Notes: generated by a model not told the origin, from the letters alone. 14,622 bases of DNA from Kiritimatiellia bacterium (GCA_017965685.1 JAGCPM010000088.1:1-14622), one strand, 5' to 3'. Shown: positions 1-7,477, counted from the stretch's first letter. Numbers and translations: made by a program.

Positions 1-303
1 AACGCGGAAAGCTACAATCCCCTTCCGTGCCATTCCGTGTCGGCCGTCAGGCCGCTTCCGTGTCCGGGCGCGGCGGCAGGCCGCAGACCGAATGCGGAGA
101 ATCGCGGCAGACGAGGCGAAGGCCTCAAGTCTTGCCGAGATTCGACGCATTCAAGACCGCATCGCGGTTGCCGACGCGCACGGCTTCAGTGGTCACGCGT
201 TAGCGTCCGCATCCAACTGCTTTTTCAGGTTAAACCAGGCTGCTGCGCAGCAAAAAAGGTTTTGGTGCGCAGCGGAGCATGCTTTGGTGCTTCGCTTCCC
301 CGC
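1..303. other. Gene-free region upstream of ftsH with short repeats
   Basis: No convincing gene is seen. Two overlapping + frames stay open across the region, but their translations are rich in Arg, Cys and Ser, resemble no family I recognise, have no ribosome site, and one runs into ftsH. TTCCGTG occurs three times (23-29, 33-39, 56-62), the last two extended to TTCCGTGTC. Small inverted repeats lie at 41-54 (CGGCC/GGCCG) and 70-84 (GCGGC/GCCGC). The palindrome TGCGCA occurs at 244-249, 266-271 and 305-310. TTTGGTGC is repeated at 261-268 and 283-290. The region may be the 3' untranslated part of an upstream gene plus ftsH control DNA. No T-tracted terminator is evident. Confidence 0.5.
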
Positions 304-333
304 TTGCGCAATAGGGGGCAATTTTGATATACT
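304..333 (+). promoter_or_regulatory. Predicted sigma-70 promoter of the ftsH operon
   Basis: The -35-like TTGCGC (304-309) is followed by an 18-bp spacer and the -10 box TATACT (328-333), preceded by TG one base earlier (326-327), which makes an extended -10. The 15 bases TTTGATATACTACCC recur exactly in the tdh promoter on the other strand, in the same position relative to the -10. The transcript should start near 339-341, only a few bases before the ATG at 343. Confidence 0.7.
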
Positions 334-342
334 ACCCGGTAA

Positions 343-2181
343 ATGCCGAAGAAGCCAAAAATGAGATCGTGGTCCACCGTCGCGACCGTCGCGCTGGTGT
401 TGTGGCTGTTGTATCGTCTGAATCCGAATCCGGCGATGGTCGAGACCATCACCCAGCTGGAGTTCTACCGTCTTCTCGACGAGGGCAAGATACGCGGCAA
501 GGTGATCCGCTACATAGACCGCGACGAAGGCTCGACGTATCTCGCGGGCGAGCGCGAACTGGACAGGCTCGATGACAAGGGAATGCCGGTGAAGTCCCCA
601 TACAGGGTGATACTCGTTCCGGGCGAGAACGAAGAGATGATGAACGATCTCTTCGACCGGCAGATCGACGTTGAGGTGCGCGAGAAGCGCTCGGCGATAT
701 CGCCGTTCGTCTCGCAGCTCATATTCTTCCTCGCGTTCATGGGTCTTTTCTACTGGTTCTTCGCGCGCAGGATGGGCGGCGAAGGCGGACCCTTCGGCTT
801 CGGCAAATCGCGCGCAAAGATGCTCACGGGCAAAGAGGACAAAAAGAAAGTCACCTTCGCCGACTGCGCGGGAATCGACGAGGCCAAGGAAGAGGTTCAG
901 GAGATAATCGAGTTCCTCAAGAAGCCCGAACGGTTCAGGAAGCTCGGCGGAAGAATACCCAAGGGCGTGCTTCTTGTGGGGCCGCCCGGAACAGGCAAGA
1001 CGCTACTCGCGAAGGCTATTGCCGGCGAGGCGCAGGTCCCCTTCTTCGCGATATCGGGCAGCGACTTCGAAGAGATGTTCGTGGGCGTGGGCGCGAGCAG
1101 AATGCGCGACATGTTCGCGGAGGCGAAGAAGCGCGCGCCATGCATAGTCTTCATAGACGAAATCGATTCCATCGGCCAGAAGAGGACCGGCGCGGGGGCG
1201 CTCGGAGGCTCGCACGCGTACGAGCAGACTCTCAACACCATGCTCGTAGAGATGGACGGCTTCGACGCCAACGAGGGCGTTATTGTGATCGCGGCGACAA
1301 ACAGGCCGGACACCCTCGACGCGGCCCTGCTCAGGCCCGGCAGGTTCGACAGGCAGGTAACGGTGGAGCTGCCCACCCTCAAGGGCCGCACCGACATACT
1401 CAACCTCCACGGCAGAAAGATAAAGTTCGCCGCAGACGCCGACCTCTCGCGGGTAGCGCGCGGAACGCCGGGCTTTTCCGGCGCGGACCTTGCGAACCTT
1501 CTGAACGAAGCCGCGCTTCTCGCAACGCGCAAGGGGCTGGACGGAGTCGACATGGCCACGCTCGAGGAGGCCCGCGACAAGGTGATGTGGGGGCGCGAAA
1601 GACGCTCGGCCGGATATTCGCAAAGGGAGCGCGAAACCACGGCCTGGCACGAGGCGGGGCACGCCGTGCTGCAGGTTCTGCTGCCGAACGCCGATCCGCT
1701 GCACAAGGTCACCATCATCCCGCGCGGCAGAGCGCTCGGCGCGACGATGGCGCTGCCGGAGAAGGACGTCCTCAACCACACGAAGTCGTTCTTCCTCGAC
1801 CAGATCGTCATCTGCTGCGGCGGAAGGATAGCCGAGGAATACCTCACCGGAGACATTTCCACGGGAGCCGCCCAGGACATAAGGCAGGCCACCGACATCG
1901 CGCGCCAAATGGTCTGCACGTTCGGCATGAGCGACAAGTTCGGCTTCCAGGCCTTCAGCGAACCGGGCCAGTTCACCGCCGCCGAACTCCCGCCCGCGTT
2001 CAGCGAGGCAACCAGCCAGGCCATCGACGCCGAGGTCACGCGCATCGTCGAAACCGCATACGCAAAGGCGAAGAAGATTCTCGACGAAAACAGAAGCGCG
2101 GTCGAAAAGCTCGCCGCCGCGCTTCTGGAGCGCGAAACGATGGACGGAAGCGACGTAAGGAGGATAATGGAAAATGCCTGA
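343..2181 (+). CDS. ftsH: ATP-dependent zinc metalloprotease FtsH
   Basis: Membrane-bound AAA+ protease, known as a hexamer that extracts and degrades misfolded membrane proteins and short-lived regulators at the cytoplasmic face. The 612-residue length is normal for the family. Two membrane segments (about 9-27 and 121-143) flank the short extracytoplasmic domain. The Walker A motif GPPGTGKT is at 213-220, the pore-loop phenylalanine is in EMFVGVG, Walker B is IVFIDEID, and the second region of homology has RPGRFDR. The zinc site is HEAGH at 436-440 with Asp512 as probable third ligand. Small departures are SDFEEMF (usually SDFVEMF) and HAYEQTLN (usually DEREQTLN). ATG 343 is the first start after an in-frame stop at 325-327. 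ATG 361 is an alternative. No ribosome site precedes either, and the promoter suggests a nearly leaderless message. The gene overlaps cdaA by 8 bases. Confidence 0.97.
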   Translation: MPKKPKMRSWSTVATVALVLWLLYRLNPNPAMVETITQLEFYRLLDEGKIRGKVIRYIDRDEGSTYLAGERELDRLDDKGMPVKSPYRVILVPGENEEMMNDLFDRQIDVEVREKRSAISPFVSQLIFFLAFMGLFYWFFARRMGGEGGPFGFGKSRAKMLTGKEDKKKVTFADCAGIDEAKEEVQEIIEFLKKPERFRKLGGRIPKGVLLVGPPGTGKTLLAKAIAGEAQVPFFAISGSDFEEMFVGVGASRMRDMFAEAKKRAPCIVFIDEIDSIGQKRTGAGALGGSHAYEQTLNTMLVEMDGFDANEGVIVIAATNRPDTLDAALLRPGRFDRQVTVELPTLKGRTDILNLHGRKIKFAADADLSRVARGTPGFSGADLANLLNEAALLATRKGLDGVDMATLEEARDKVMWGRERRSAGYSQRERETTAWHEAGHAVLQVLLPNADPLHKVTIIPRGRALGATMALPEKDVLNHTKSFFLDQIVICCGGRIAEEYLTGDISTGAAQDIRQATDIARQMVCTFGMSDKFGFQAFSEPGQFTAAELPPAFSEATSQAIDAEVTRIVETAYAKAKKILDENRSAVEKLAAALLERETMDGSDVRRIMENA

Positions 2182-3022
2182 ATTCCTCAAAGACTTTTCG
2201 TATTCGGACGCCGCACAGATAGCGATACTCTACGCGGTCATCTACGCCATACTCAAAGGCGTGAAAGGCTCCAGGGTCGGCCAGGCGCTCATGGGCGGCG
2301 GAATAATCGTGGCACTGCTGATCGTGTTCTCGGTGCTCTTCCGCTTCGCGGTATTGACAAGGATCGTGCAGTTCCTGCTGATCTATTTCGCGGTATCTTC
2401 GGTCGTCATATTTCAGCCGGAGATACGGCGAATCCTTATGACCATCGGCGCGTTCGGCTTTCTCGAGGCGCCGAAGCACAGGGATGACGGCTCGGCCACG
2501 CCTGAGTTCATAGTGGAAACCCTCGTCGAGCTCGCCCGCAGGAAGATGGGCGCGCTCATAGCGTTCGAGCGCGGCATATCGCTGAGAAGCTACGAGGAAA
2601 CGGGCGTCGCGACAGATGCCGTGTTCAGCCGCGAGCTCGTGCAGGCCATCTTCACGCCGCCGCTTCCGCTGCACGACGGCGGCATAGTCATAAGAAACGG
2701 CCGCATCGCATCCTGCCACTGCATATTCCCCGTCTCGAACAACCCCGACCTCATATCGCACGGAATGCGCCACCGCTCGGCGGTCGGCCTTTCGGAGGAA
2801 ACGGACGCGCTCGTTGCGGTAGTTTCCGAGGAGTCGGGCGCGATTTCAATAGCGCACAACGGCAGGCTCTACAGATACACCGGCGAGGACCGCGCCATAC
2901 CGATATTGAGGTGGATAAACAAGGCCATGCCGGAGGACAACGAAAAGTCCGGCTTCTGGCGCAAGGTTTCTGCGCCAGTATTCAGATTTCTGCGCAGAAA
3001 GCCGAAGGGAGGCATCGCATGA
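2174..3022 (+). CDS. cdaA: Diadenylate cyclase CdaA (c-di-AMP synthase)
   Basis: Makes cyclic di-AMP from two ATP molecules. In other bacteria this messenger controls potassium and osmolyte transport and cell-wall integrity. The 282-residue protein has three predicted N-terminal membrane helices (about 14-30, 39-57, 61-80), then the CdaA hallmark [10 protein letters not shown], then the DisA_N cyclase domain. The catalytic motif appears as LHDGG (DGG at 168-170, where the family normally has DGA) and the second motif RHR is at 199-201 in [15 protein letters not shown]. The metal-binding Asp is kept, so activity is likely. AAGGAGGA (2157-2164) lies 9 bases before the ATG, and the start overlaps the ftsH stop, implying translational coupling. 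The Arg/Lys-rich tail runs into the next small ORF with an ATGA overlap. Confidence 0.96.
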   Translation: MPEFLKDFSYSDAAQIAILYAVIYAILKGVKGSRVGQALMGGGIIVALLIVFSVLFRFAVLTRIVQFLLIYFAVSSVVIFQPEIRRILMTIGAFGFLEAPKHRDDGSATPEFIVETLVELARRKMGALIAFERGISLRSYEETGVATDAVFSRELVQAIFTPPLPLHDGGIVIRNGRIASCHCIFPVSNNPDLISHGMRHRSAVGLSEETDALVAVVSEESGAISIAHNGRLYRYTGEDRAIPILRWINKAMPEDNEKSGFWRKVSAPVFRFLRRKPKGGIA

Positions 3023-3177
3023 AGAAGTTCTTCGCGGTACTCACGGGATTCTTCACCCGCAACTGGGGGCTGAAACTCCTCTCGCTCATTCTCGCCATTC
3101 TCGTCTACTATGCGCTGAAGCCGGATTACGACTATTTCCAGGACAGAAATGAAAGACGCATCTTCAAAGGCAATTAG
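3019..3177 (+). CDS. 52-residue membrane peptide, YbbR/CdaR anchor-like
   Basis: Short ORF between cdaA and ftsK, overlapping both: ATGA with the cdaA stop, and 29 bases with ftsK. AAGGGAGG at 3005-3012, 6 bases before the ATG, supports real translation. The peptide has a charged start, a tract reading RNWGLKLLSLILAIL followed by VYYALKP, and a charged tail ending in RRIFKGN. That tract resembles the N-terminal signal anchor of YbbR-domain proteins (CdaR), which normally follow cdaA and regulate the cyclase. None of the extracytoplasmic YbbR repeats is present. The frame beyond the TAG stop carries no YbbR sequence, so this is not a simple nonsense interruption. It may be a reduced CdaR acting through the membrane on CdaA, or a remnant kept for coupling. 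Function is inferred only from position and anchor sequence. Confidence 0.72.
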   Translation: MKKFFAVLTGFFTRNWGLKLLSLILAILVYYALKPDYDYFQDRNERRIFKGN

Positions 3178-5713
3178 CAAAAACCTGCGTGCAAAAAGCG
3201 ACCACAGGGTGACGGGCTGGCTTCTCTTTCCGCTGGCGCTTTTCCCGCTCATCGCGCTTCTGACGTACGATCCGAACGCGATAAGCTGGATAAGGACTCC
3301 TCCCGCGCCGAGCGCCAACTGGATAGGGTTAGCCGGCGACTATTTCGCGTTCGCGGGGTACATAGTCTTCGGGCTCGCCATATGGGCGGTGCCGGCATTG
3401 TGCGTGCTGTGGGGGCTCTGCAAGATACTCGGGCGCAAGATAGGCTTGGGCAGGCGGTGGTGGTGGTTCACCGTCGTCCTCGTTTGCGCCTCCTGCCTCG
3501 TGCAGGTGGGCCAGACACACGCACCCGGGATAGCGGCGCTCCTCGAAAGGATTAACACCTCCAACGCGGGCGGGCTTCTTGGGTATTTCTTCATGACCCT
3601 ATTGCTCGTTCCCCTCCTCAGCGACTTCGGGGCGAGCCTTCTCGTGCTCGTGACGATGGCGGTCGCGCTTGTCGGCGCGATAGGGCTGCACAACCTGGCT
3701 TCGTTCTTCGTGGCGCTGTGGAGGTGGGCCACGCTCGGCAAGTACTACAGAATCGCCGCAGAAGAGGCTGTTGCGGATGCCGAGGAAGGCGAGGAGGACG
3801 CCGCGCGCGACATTGCGTACGAGAACGCCTTGAAAGCACGCGAAGAGGCCAAGCGCCAGCGAGAGGCCGAGAAGGCACGCGCAAAAGCGGAGCGCGAGGC
3901 TGAAAGAGAGCGCATAAAGGCCGCCAAAGACGCCGCGAGAAAGGCGCGCGAAGCCGAGGCGGAACTGCCGCTCCCCGCGAGCGTCCCAGCGAAAAGACCG
4001 CACCCCGACGCAACGCGCGACAACGGAACCGGGACGGAGGAGACGGAAGAGCCGAAGGAGAAGAGACCGTACATGCTGCCGCCCGCCACCCTTCTCGATC
4101 CGCTGAGAAAATCCGAGGCCGACCACGGCAACGTCGCCGCGACGGGCCAGAGACTGGTGGATACCCTCAAGCTCTTCAACATCGACGCCGAAATCAAAGA
4201 TACCAAGCAGGGCCCAGTCGTAACGAAGTACGTGATCCAGGTCGCGCCGGGCACGAGATATTCGGCGGTCACCGCGATCGCGGACAATATCAAGGGCGCA
4301 ATGCACGCCAAGAGCCTGCGCATCGAGGCGCCGATTCCCGGCGAGGAATACATCGGCATCGAGGTGCCCAACCTGAAACCCGCCGGAATAAGCTTCAGGG
4401 AGATATTCGAATCGGACGTGTGGCAGAGTTCAAAGGCCGAACTTCCGCTCCTCTTCGGCAAGCAGGCCGACGGAAAGGTTCTCGTCTCGGACCTCGCCTC
4501 GATGCCGCACATGCTGGTCGCCGGCGCGACAGGACAGGGCAAGTCGGTATGCCTGAACTCCATCATCAACGGGCTCCTCATGACGCGCACTCCGGAGCAG
4601 ATGAAACTCATAATGGTGGACCCCAAGTCCGTCGAATTCACATGGTACGCGTCGATACCCCATCTTCTGGTGCCGGTCATCACGGACAACCGCAAGGTCG
4701 TGTTCTCGCTACACTGGGCGGTCGCGGAGATGGAAAAGCGCCTGAAGATGTTCGCGAGGGCGAAGGTCAAGAACATATACGACTTCAACCACCGCAAGAC
4801 GTTCGTCCAGCCTTCAATGTTCGGGGATGACGACCAGACCGCGGGCGACATGCCGAAGACGGTTCCGTACATCGTAATCATAATCGACGAAGTGGCGGAC
4901 CTCATGATGGCGGCGGCGAAAGAGGTGACGCCCGACATATCGCGTCTCACCGCAAAGGCCCGCGCCGCTGGAATACACCTCATACTCGCCACGCAGAGGC
5001 CAGACGCAAAGATCATCACAGGCACCATCAAGGCGAACATACCGGGCCGCGTGGCCTTCAAGACCGCGACCTCCATCGACTCGCGCACGATACTGGACGA
5101 TACCGGCGCGGAAAACCTCATAGGCCGCGGCGACATGCTCTTCAAATCGAAGGAGGGAATGCTGATAAGAGCCCAGGGTGCCTGGATATCCGACCCGGAG
5201 ATAGAGCGCATAACGAAGTTCATCGAGGAACACGCCGACGTGCAGTTCGACGAGAAGTTCGCCTCCAAGCTCGGCAAGGTGAAAGAGGCGGGGATAGAGG
5301 ATCCTTTCGCAGGCAACGAAGACGACCCCGACAACCAGCCGCAGCCCGACGCCGGCGAGAAGGCCGCGCAAAGGCAGATGGTCAAGGCCGCCGCCGACGC
5401 CGACGACTTCAAGAAGGCCGTCGAATGCGTCATCAACACGCAGAGGGCTTCGACCTCGCACTTCCAGCGGCAGCTCGGCTGGGGCTACAACCACGCGGCG
5501 AAGATTCTCGACATGCTAACCGAGCGCGGCATAGTCAGCGCACCGCAGGGCATGGGGCCGCGGCAGATAATCATGGACCAAAACCAGCTCGTCGCGATCC
5601 TCAACGGCGGCTCCTCCGGGGAAAGCCCGGAAAGCGCGGGAGAGGCGGATGCCGGCGAGGCGGGCGATTTCAGTTTTGACGAAGGCCAATCAACACCACA
5701 GGAGGAATTCTGA
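3149..5713 (+). CDS. ftsK: DNA translocase FtsK
   Basis: Septal DNA pump that moves chromosome ends out of the closing division site and, in known systems, activates XerCD recombination. The protein has 854 residues. The N-terminal membrane part has hydrophobic segments at about 20-42, 64-93, 104-121 and 141-182. A charged Ala/Glu/Arg-rich linker, probably coiled coil, spans about 205-275. The motor follows, with Walker A GATGQGKS (459-466) and Walker B VIIIDEVADLM (Asp580-Glu581). The C-terminal gamma winged helix (about 763-810) has RASTSHFQRQL and GYNHAAKILDMLTERGIV, expected to read KOPS-type polar sequences. AGGA at 3140-3143 lies 5 bases before the ATG, inside the preceding ORF, so translation is probably coupled. 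The acidic tail ends one base before the rodZ-like start codon. Confidence 0.96.
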   Translation: MKDASSKAISKNLRAKSDHRVTGWLLFPLALFPLIALLTYDPNAISWIRTPPAPSANWIGLAGDYFAFAGYIVFGLAIWAVPALCVLWGLCKILGRKIGLGRRWWWFTVVLVCASCLVQVGQTHAPGIAALLERINTSNAGGLLGYFFMTLLLVPLLSDFGASLLVLVTMAVALVGAIGLHNLASFFVALWRWATLGKYYRIAAEEAVADAEEGEEDAARDIAYENALKAREEAKRQREAEKARAKAEREAERERIKAAKDAARKAREAEAELPLPASVPAKRPHPDATRDNGTGTEETEEPKEKRPYMLPPATLLDPLRKSEADHGNVAATGQRLVDTLKLFNIDAEIKDTKQGPVVTKYVIQVAPGTRYSAVTAIADNIKGAMHAKSLRIEAPIPGEEYIGIEVPNLKPAGISFREIFESDVWQSSKAELPLLFGKQADGKVLVSDLASMPHMLVAGATGQGKSVCLNSIINGLLMTRTPEQMKLIMVDPKSVEFTWYASIPHLLVPVITDNRKVVFSLHWAVAEMEKRLKMFARAKVKNIYDFNHRKTFVQPSMFGDDDQTAGDMPKTVPYIVIIIDEVADLMMAAAKEVTPDISRLTAKARAAGIHLILATQRPDAKIITGTIKANIPGRVAFKTATSIDSRTILDDTGAENLIGRGDMLFKSKEGMLIRAQGAWISDPEIERITKFIEEHADVQFDEKFASKLGKVKEAGIEDPFAGNEDDPDNQPQPDAGEKAAQRQMVKAAADADDFKKAVECVINTQRASTSHFQRQLGWGYNHAAKILDMLTERGIVSAPQGMGPRQIIMDQNQLVAILNGGSSGESPESAGEADAGEAGDFSFDEGQSTPQEEF

Positions 5714-5714
5714 C

Positions 5715-6389
5715 ATGACGGGATTCGGGCAGACCCTCAGGGCGGCGCGCGAGGCGAAGGGCCTCACGCTGCGCGACATCGCGGACAAGACCCACATGAT
5801 GATACAAATCGTGGAGGACCTTGAGAACGAGAAGTTCGGCAAGATCGCCGCCCCGATATACGGCAGAGGCTTCGTGAAAATGTACTGCAAGGAGGTCGGG
5901 CTGGACCCGCAGCCGCTCACAGCGATGTTCATGGAGGCCTTCAACGCCGCGCAATCGCCTCAGAACACGCAACCGCCGGCCCCGCCGCCGAAGCGCGAAC
6001 CGGCGGCGCCGAAGAGCGAGCCTGCCGCCGGAGAACCGGATCTTCCGTTGCCGGAGGACTTCATCGCGCCGGAACCGGAAAAGCCGCGCAAGACCTTCAG
6101 GCCGCCCGCGCCGCCCCCGGACCGTGAACGGCCTGCATTGCCAAAGATACCGGCGGCATTCTGGCGTTTCCTGGCTCTGGGAGCGGGAGCCTTGGCCGTG
6201 CTTTGGCTGCTAGGCACGGGCGTGAAAGCCCTTTACAACGCGACAATGACGGCACCGGCGGAAAAGCCCGCAATGGAAACCCCGGCCGCGCCAGAACCGG
6301 CCAAAGAACCACCAAAAGCGACACCGAAGAGGCCCAAGGTCGTCAAGGATCGCGAAAAAATCACAGTCCCGCCGCTTTACATCGACTAA
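5715..6389 (+). CDS. RodZ-like HTH membrane protein with a short tail
   Basis: The 224-residue protein has an N-terminal Xre/HTH_25 helix-turn-helix domain (about 1-70) with the RodZ-type sequence RAAREAKGLTLRDIADKT and the pattern IYGRGFVKMYCKEVGLD. A long Pro/Ala/Glu linker (about 80-145) leads to one membrane helix (about 149-173) and a Pro/Ala/Lys-rich tail of about 50 residues. RodZ links the MreB cytoskeleton to the elongation machinery, with HTH inside and a beta domain (DUF4115) outside. That outer domain is absent here, so RodZ function is likely but unproven. The start at 5715 is chosen for AGGAGG at 5700-5705 with 9-base spacing, 1 base after the ftsK stop. An in-frame ATG at 5649 lies inside ftsK and lacks such a site. 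This is the last gene of the ftsH operon, and its end contains the nagB -35 box. Confidence 0.85.
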   Translation: MTGFGQTLRAAREAKGLTLRDIADKTHMMIQIVEDLENEKFGKIAAPIYGRGFVKMYCKEVGLDPQPLTAMFMEAFNAAQSPQNTQPPAPPPKREPAAPKSEPAAGEPDLPLPEDFIAPEPEKPRKTFRPPAPPPDRERPALPKIPAAFWRFLALGAGALAVLWLLGTGVKALYNATMTAPAEKPAMETPAAPEPAKEPPKATPKRPKVVKDREKITVPPLYID

Positions 6390-6404
6390 AAAATATCATA
6401 TAAT
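6376..6404 (+). promoter_or_regulatory. Near-consensus sigma-70 promoter of nagB
   Basis: TTTACA (6376-6381), a 17-bp spacer, then a perfect TATAAT (6399-6404). The -35 lies in the last codons of the RodZ-like gene, whose stop is at 6387-6389. The start of transcription should be near 6411, giving a leader of about 26 bases that contains AAGGAAGG (6419-6426). No terminator hairpin separates it from the upstream operon, so read-through is possible. Confidence 0.85.
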
Positions 6405-6436
6405 ACTGCAACACCACCAAGGAAGGAAAAATAAAA

Positions 6437-7216
6437 ATGGAAATCGTGATATGCAAGACCCGCGAGGAAGCCTCCAAACTGGCTGCCAAGGCGATAATCG
6501 ATCAGGTCAAGGCCAAGCCTAAATCGGTCCTCGGCCTCGCTACAGGTTCGACCCCGGTCCTCATGTACAAGGAGCTCGGCAAGGCGGTCAAGGCCAAGAA
6601 GGTCTCGTTCCGCGAGGTCAAGTCCTGGAATCTTGACGAATACTACGGTCTCGCGCCGACGCACGACCAGAGCTACAGGTATTTCATGAACGAGAACCTT
6701 TTCAAGTTCATCGACATCAACATCAAGAACACGCACGTCCTCAACGGTCTCGCGAAAGATCCCGTCAAAGAGTGCAAGGCCTATGAGGCTGCGATCAAGC
6801 GCGCGGGCGGAATCGACCTGCAGGTTCTCGGCATCGGCTCCGACGGCCATATCGCGTTCAACGAGCCCGGAACCTCGCTCGCCTCCCGCACCAGCGTGGT
6901 CTATCTCACCCCCTCGACAATCAAGGATAACGCCAGGCTCTTCTTCAAGGGCAAGATGGACGAAGTCCCGACGCGCGCCCTTTCGATGGGCGTCGGCACG
7001 ATTTGCGAGGCGAAGAAGATCATCCTTCTCGCGTTCGGCGAAGGCAAGCAGGACGCGGTCAAGGGAATGGTTGAAGGCGGAGTTTCACAGTTCTGCACAG
7101 CCTCCGCGCTGCAGATGCATCCTGATGCATGGGTATACTGCGACGAAGCGGCCGCTAAGAAGCTGAAGCTCAAGTACTACTACGCCTGGAGATCGGCGAC
7201 GAAGCTGGGGCTCTGA
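6437..7216 (+). CDS. nagB: Glucosamine-6-phosphate deaminase
   Basis: Converts glucosamine-6-phosphate to fructose-6-phosphate and ammonia, the step that sends amino sugars into glycolysis. It is 259 residues, usual for the family. The signature parts are present: GLATGSTPVLMYKEL for phosphate binding, NLDEYYGL with Asp67, and GIGSDGHIAFNEPG with Asp136, His138 and Glu143 (equivalents of the E. coli Asp72, Asp141, His143 and Glu148). No separate nagA or transporter lies nearby. AAGGAAGG stands about 10 bases before the ATG, below a near-consensus promoter. Codon choice leans to ATC, AAG and CTC, with ATA rarer than in neighbours such as ftsH and ftsK, in line with high expression. It heads the second operon; the zinc-ribbon gene follows 2 bases after its stop. 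Confidence 0.95.
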   Translation: MEIVICKTREEASKLAAKAIIDQVKAKPKSVLGLATGSTPVLMYKELGKAVKAKKVSFREVKSWNLDEYYGLAPTHDQSYRYFMNENLFKFIDINIKNTHVLNGLAKDPVKECKAYEAAIKRAGGIDLQVLGIGSDGHIAFNEPGTSLASRTSVVYLTPSTIKDNARLFFKGKMDEVPTRALSMGVGTICEAKKIILLAFGEGKQDAVKGMVEGGVSQFCTASALQMHPDAWVYCDEAAAKKLKLKYYYAWRSATKLGL

Positions 7217-7218
7217 AG

Positions 7219-7461
7219 ATGGGCGACGACAACAATTTCGTCAGTTTCCTCTGCGGCGGTTGCCACACGGAGATCGAGGCGACGGTCGATATGATCGGCG
7301 AAACGACGGAGTGCCCGGCATGCGGCGTGAAGCTTGTCGTGCCAGACACCCGCGATCCCTCGGACGGCGTAGTGCGCCACACCGACTCCAGCCCGGCGAA
7401 CGACGCCAGGTCGCAGGCGATGAAAGGCCGCACTATACGCATAGAGCTCGGCGACCTCTGA
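7219..7461 (+). CDS. Small zinc-ribbon protein, function unknown
   Basis: An 80-residue cytosolic protein. One zinc ribbon is formed by Cys12-x2-Cys15 (CGGC) and Cys32-x2-Cys35 (CPAC), separated by IEATVDMIGETTE. It is followed by VKLVVPDT and a polar tail of about 40 residues ending in RTIRIELGDL. The pattern CxxC...IEA..DM.GE...CPxCG..L.VP is a common bacterial zinc-ribbon type, often found as a module at the start of larger proteins; here it stands alone. The ATG lies 2 bases after the nagB stop and has no strong ribosome site, so it probably depends on coupling to nagB. The end of the gene forms the left arm of a hairpin that covers the next ribosome site. No function can be assigned. Confidence 0.85.
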   Translation: MGDDNNFVSFLCGGCHTEIEATVDMIGETTECPACGVKLVVPDTRDPSDGVVRHTDSSPANDARSQAMKGRTIRIELGDL

Positions 7462-7474
7462 GACCGGAGGTCGC
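7451..7474 (+). promoter_or_regulatory. Hairpin sequestering the endonuclease ribosome site
   Basis: GCGACCTC (7451-7458) pairs perfectly with GAGGTCGC (7467-7474) around an 8-base loop that holds the zinc-ribbon stop codon (7459-7461). The Shine-Dalgarno GGAGG (7466-7470) of the endonuclease gene lies almost wholly in the right arm. A ribosome ending the upstream gene would open the stem, so this arrangement should couple translation of the two genes. Confidence 0.6.
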
Positions 7475-7477
7475 GAA

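Noticed and set aside
37..364. Two overlapping open frames before ftsH (about 90-96 residues)
   Set aside because: No ribosome site, composition rich in Arg, Cys and Ser, no family resemblance, and they overlap the promoter or run into ftsH.
3019..3400. Stop-codon readthrough at TAG 3175-3177 to give a full YbbR protein
   Set aside because: The frame beyond is an Arg-rich shadow of ftsK with no YbbR features. It also argues against general recoding of TAG in this genome.
3745..5439. Long antisense frame of 564 residues opposite ftsK
   Set aside because: It mirrors the codon bias of ftsK on the other strand, with Ser/Ala-rich low-complexity translation; ftsK itself is certain. The long antisense frames opposite ftsH (897-2045, 1003-2190) were dropped for the same reason.
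5649..5714. Earlier ATG for the RodZ-like gene
   Set aside because: It is inside ftsK and has no ribosome site; AGGAGG at 5700-5705 fits the ATG at 5715.
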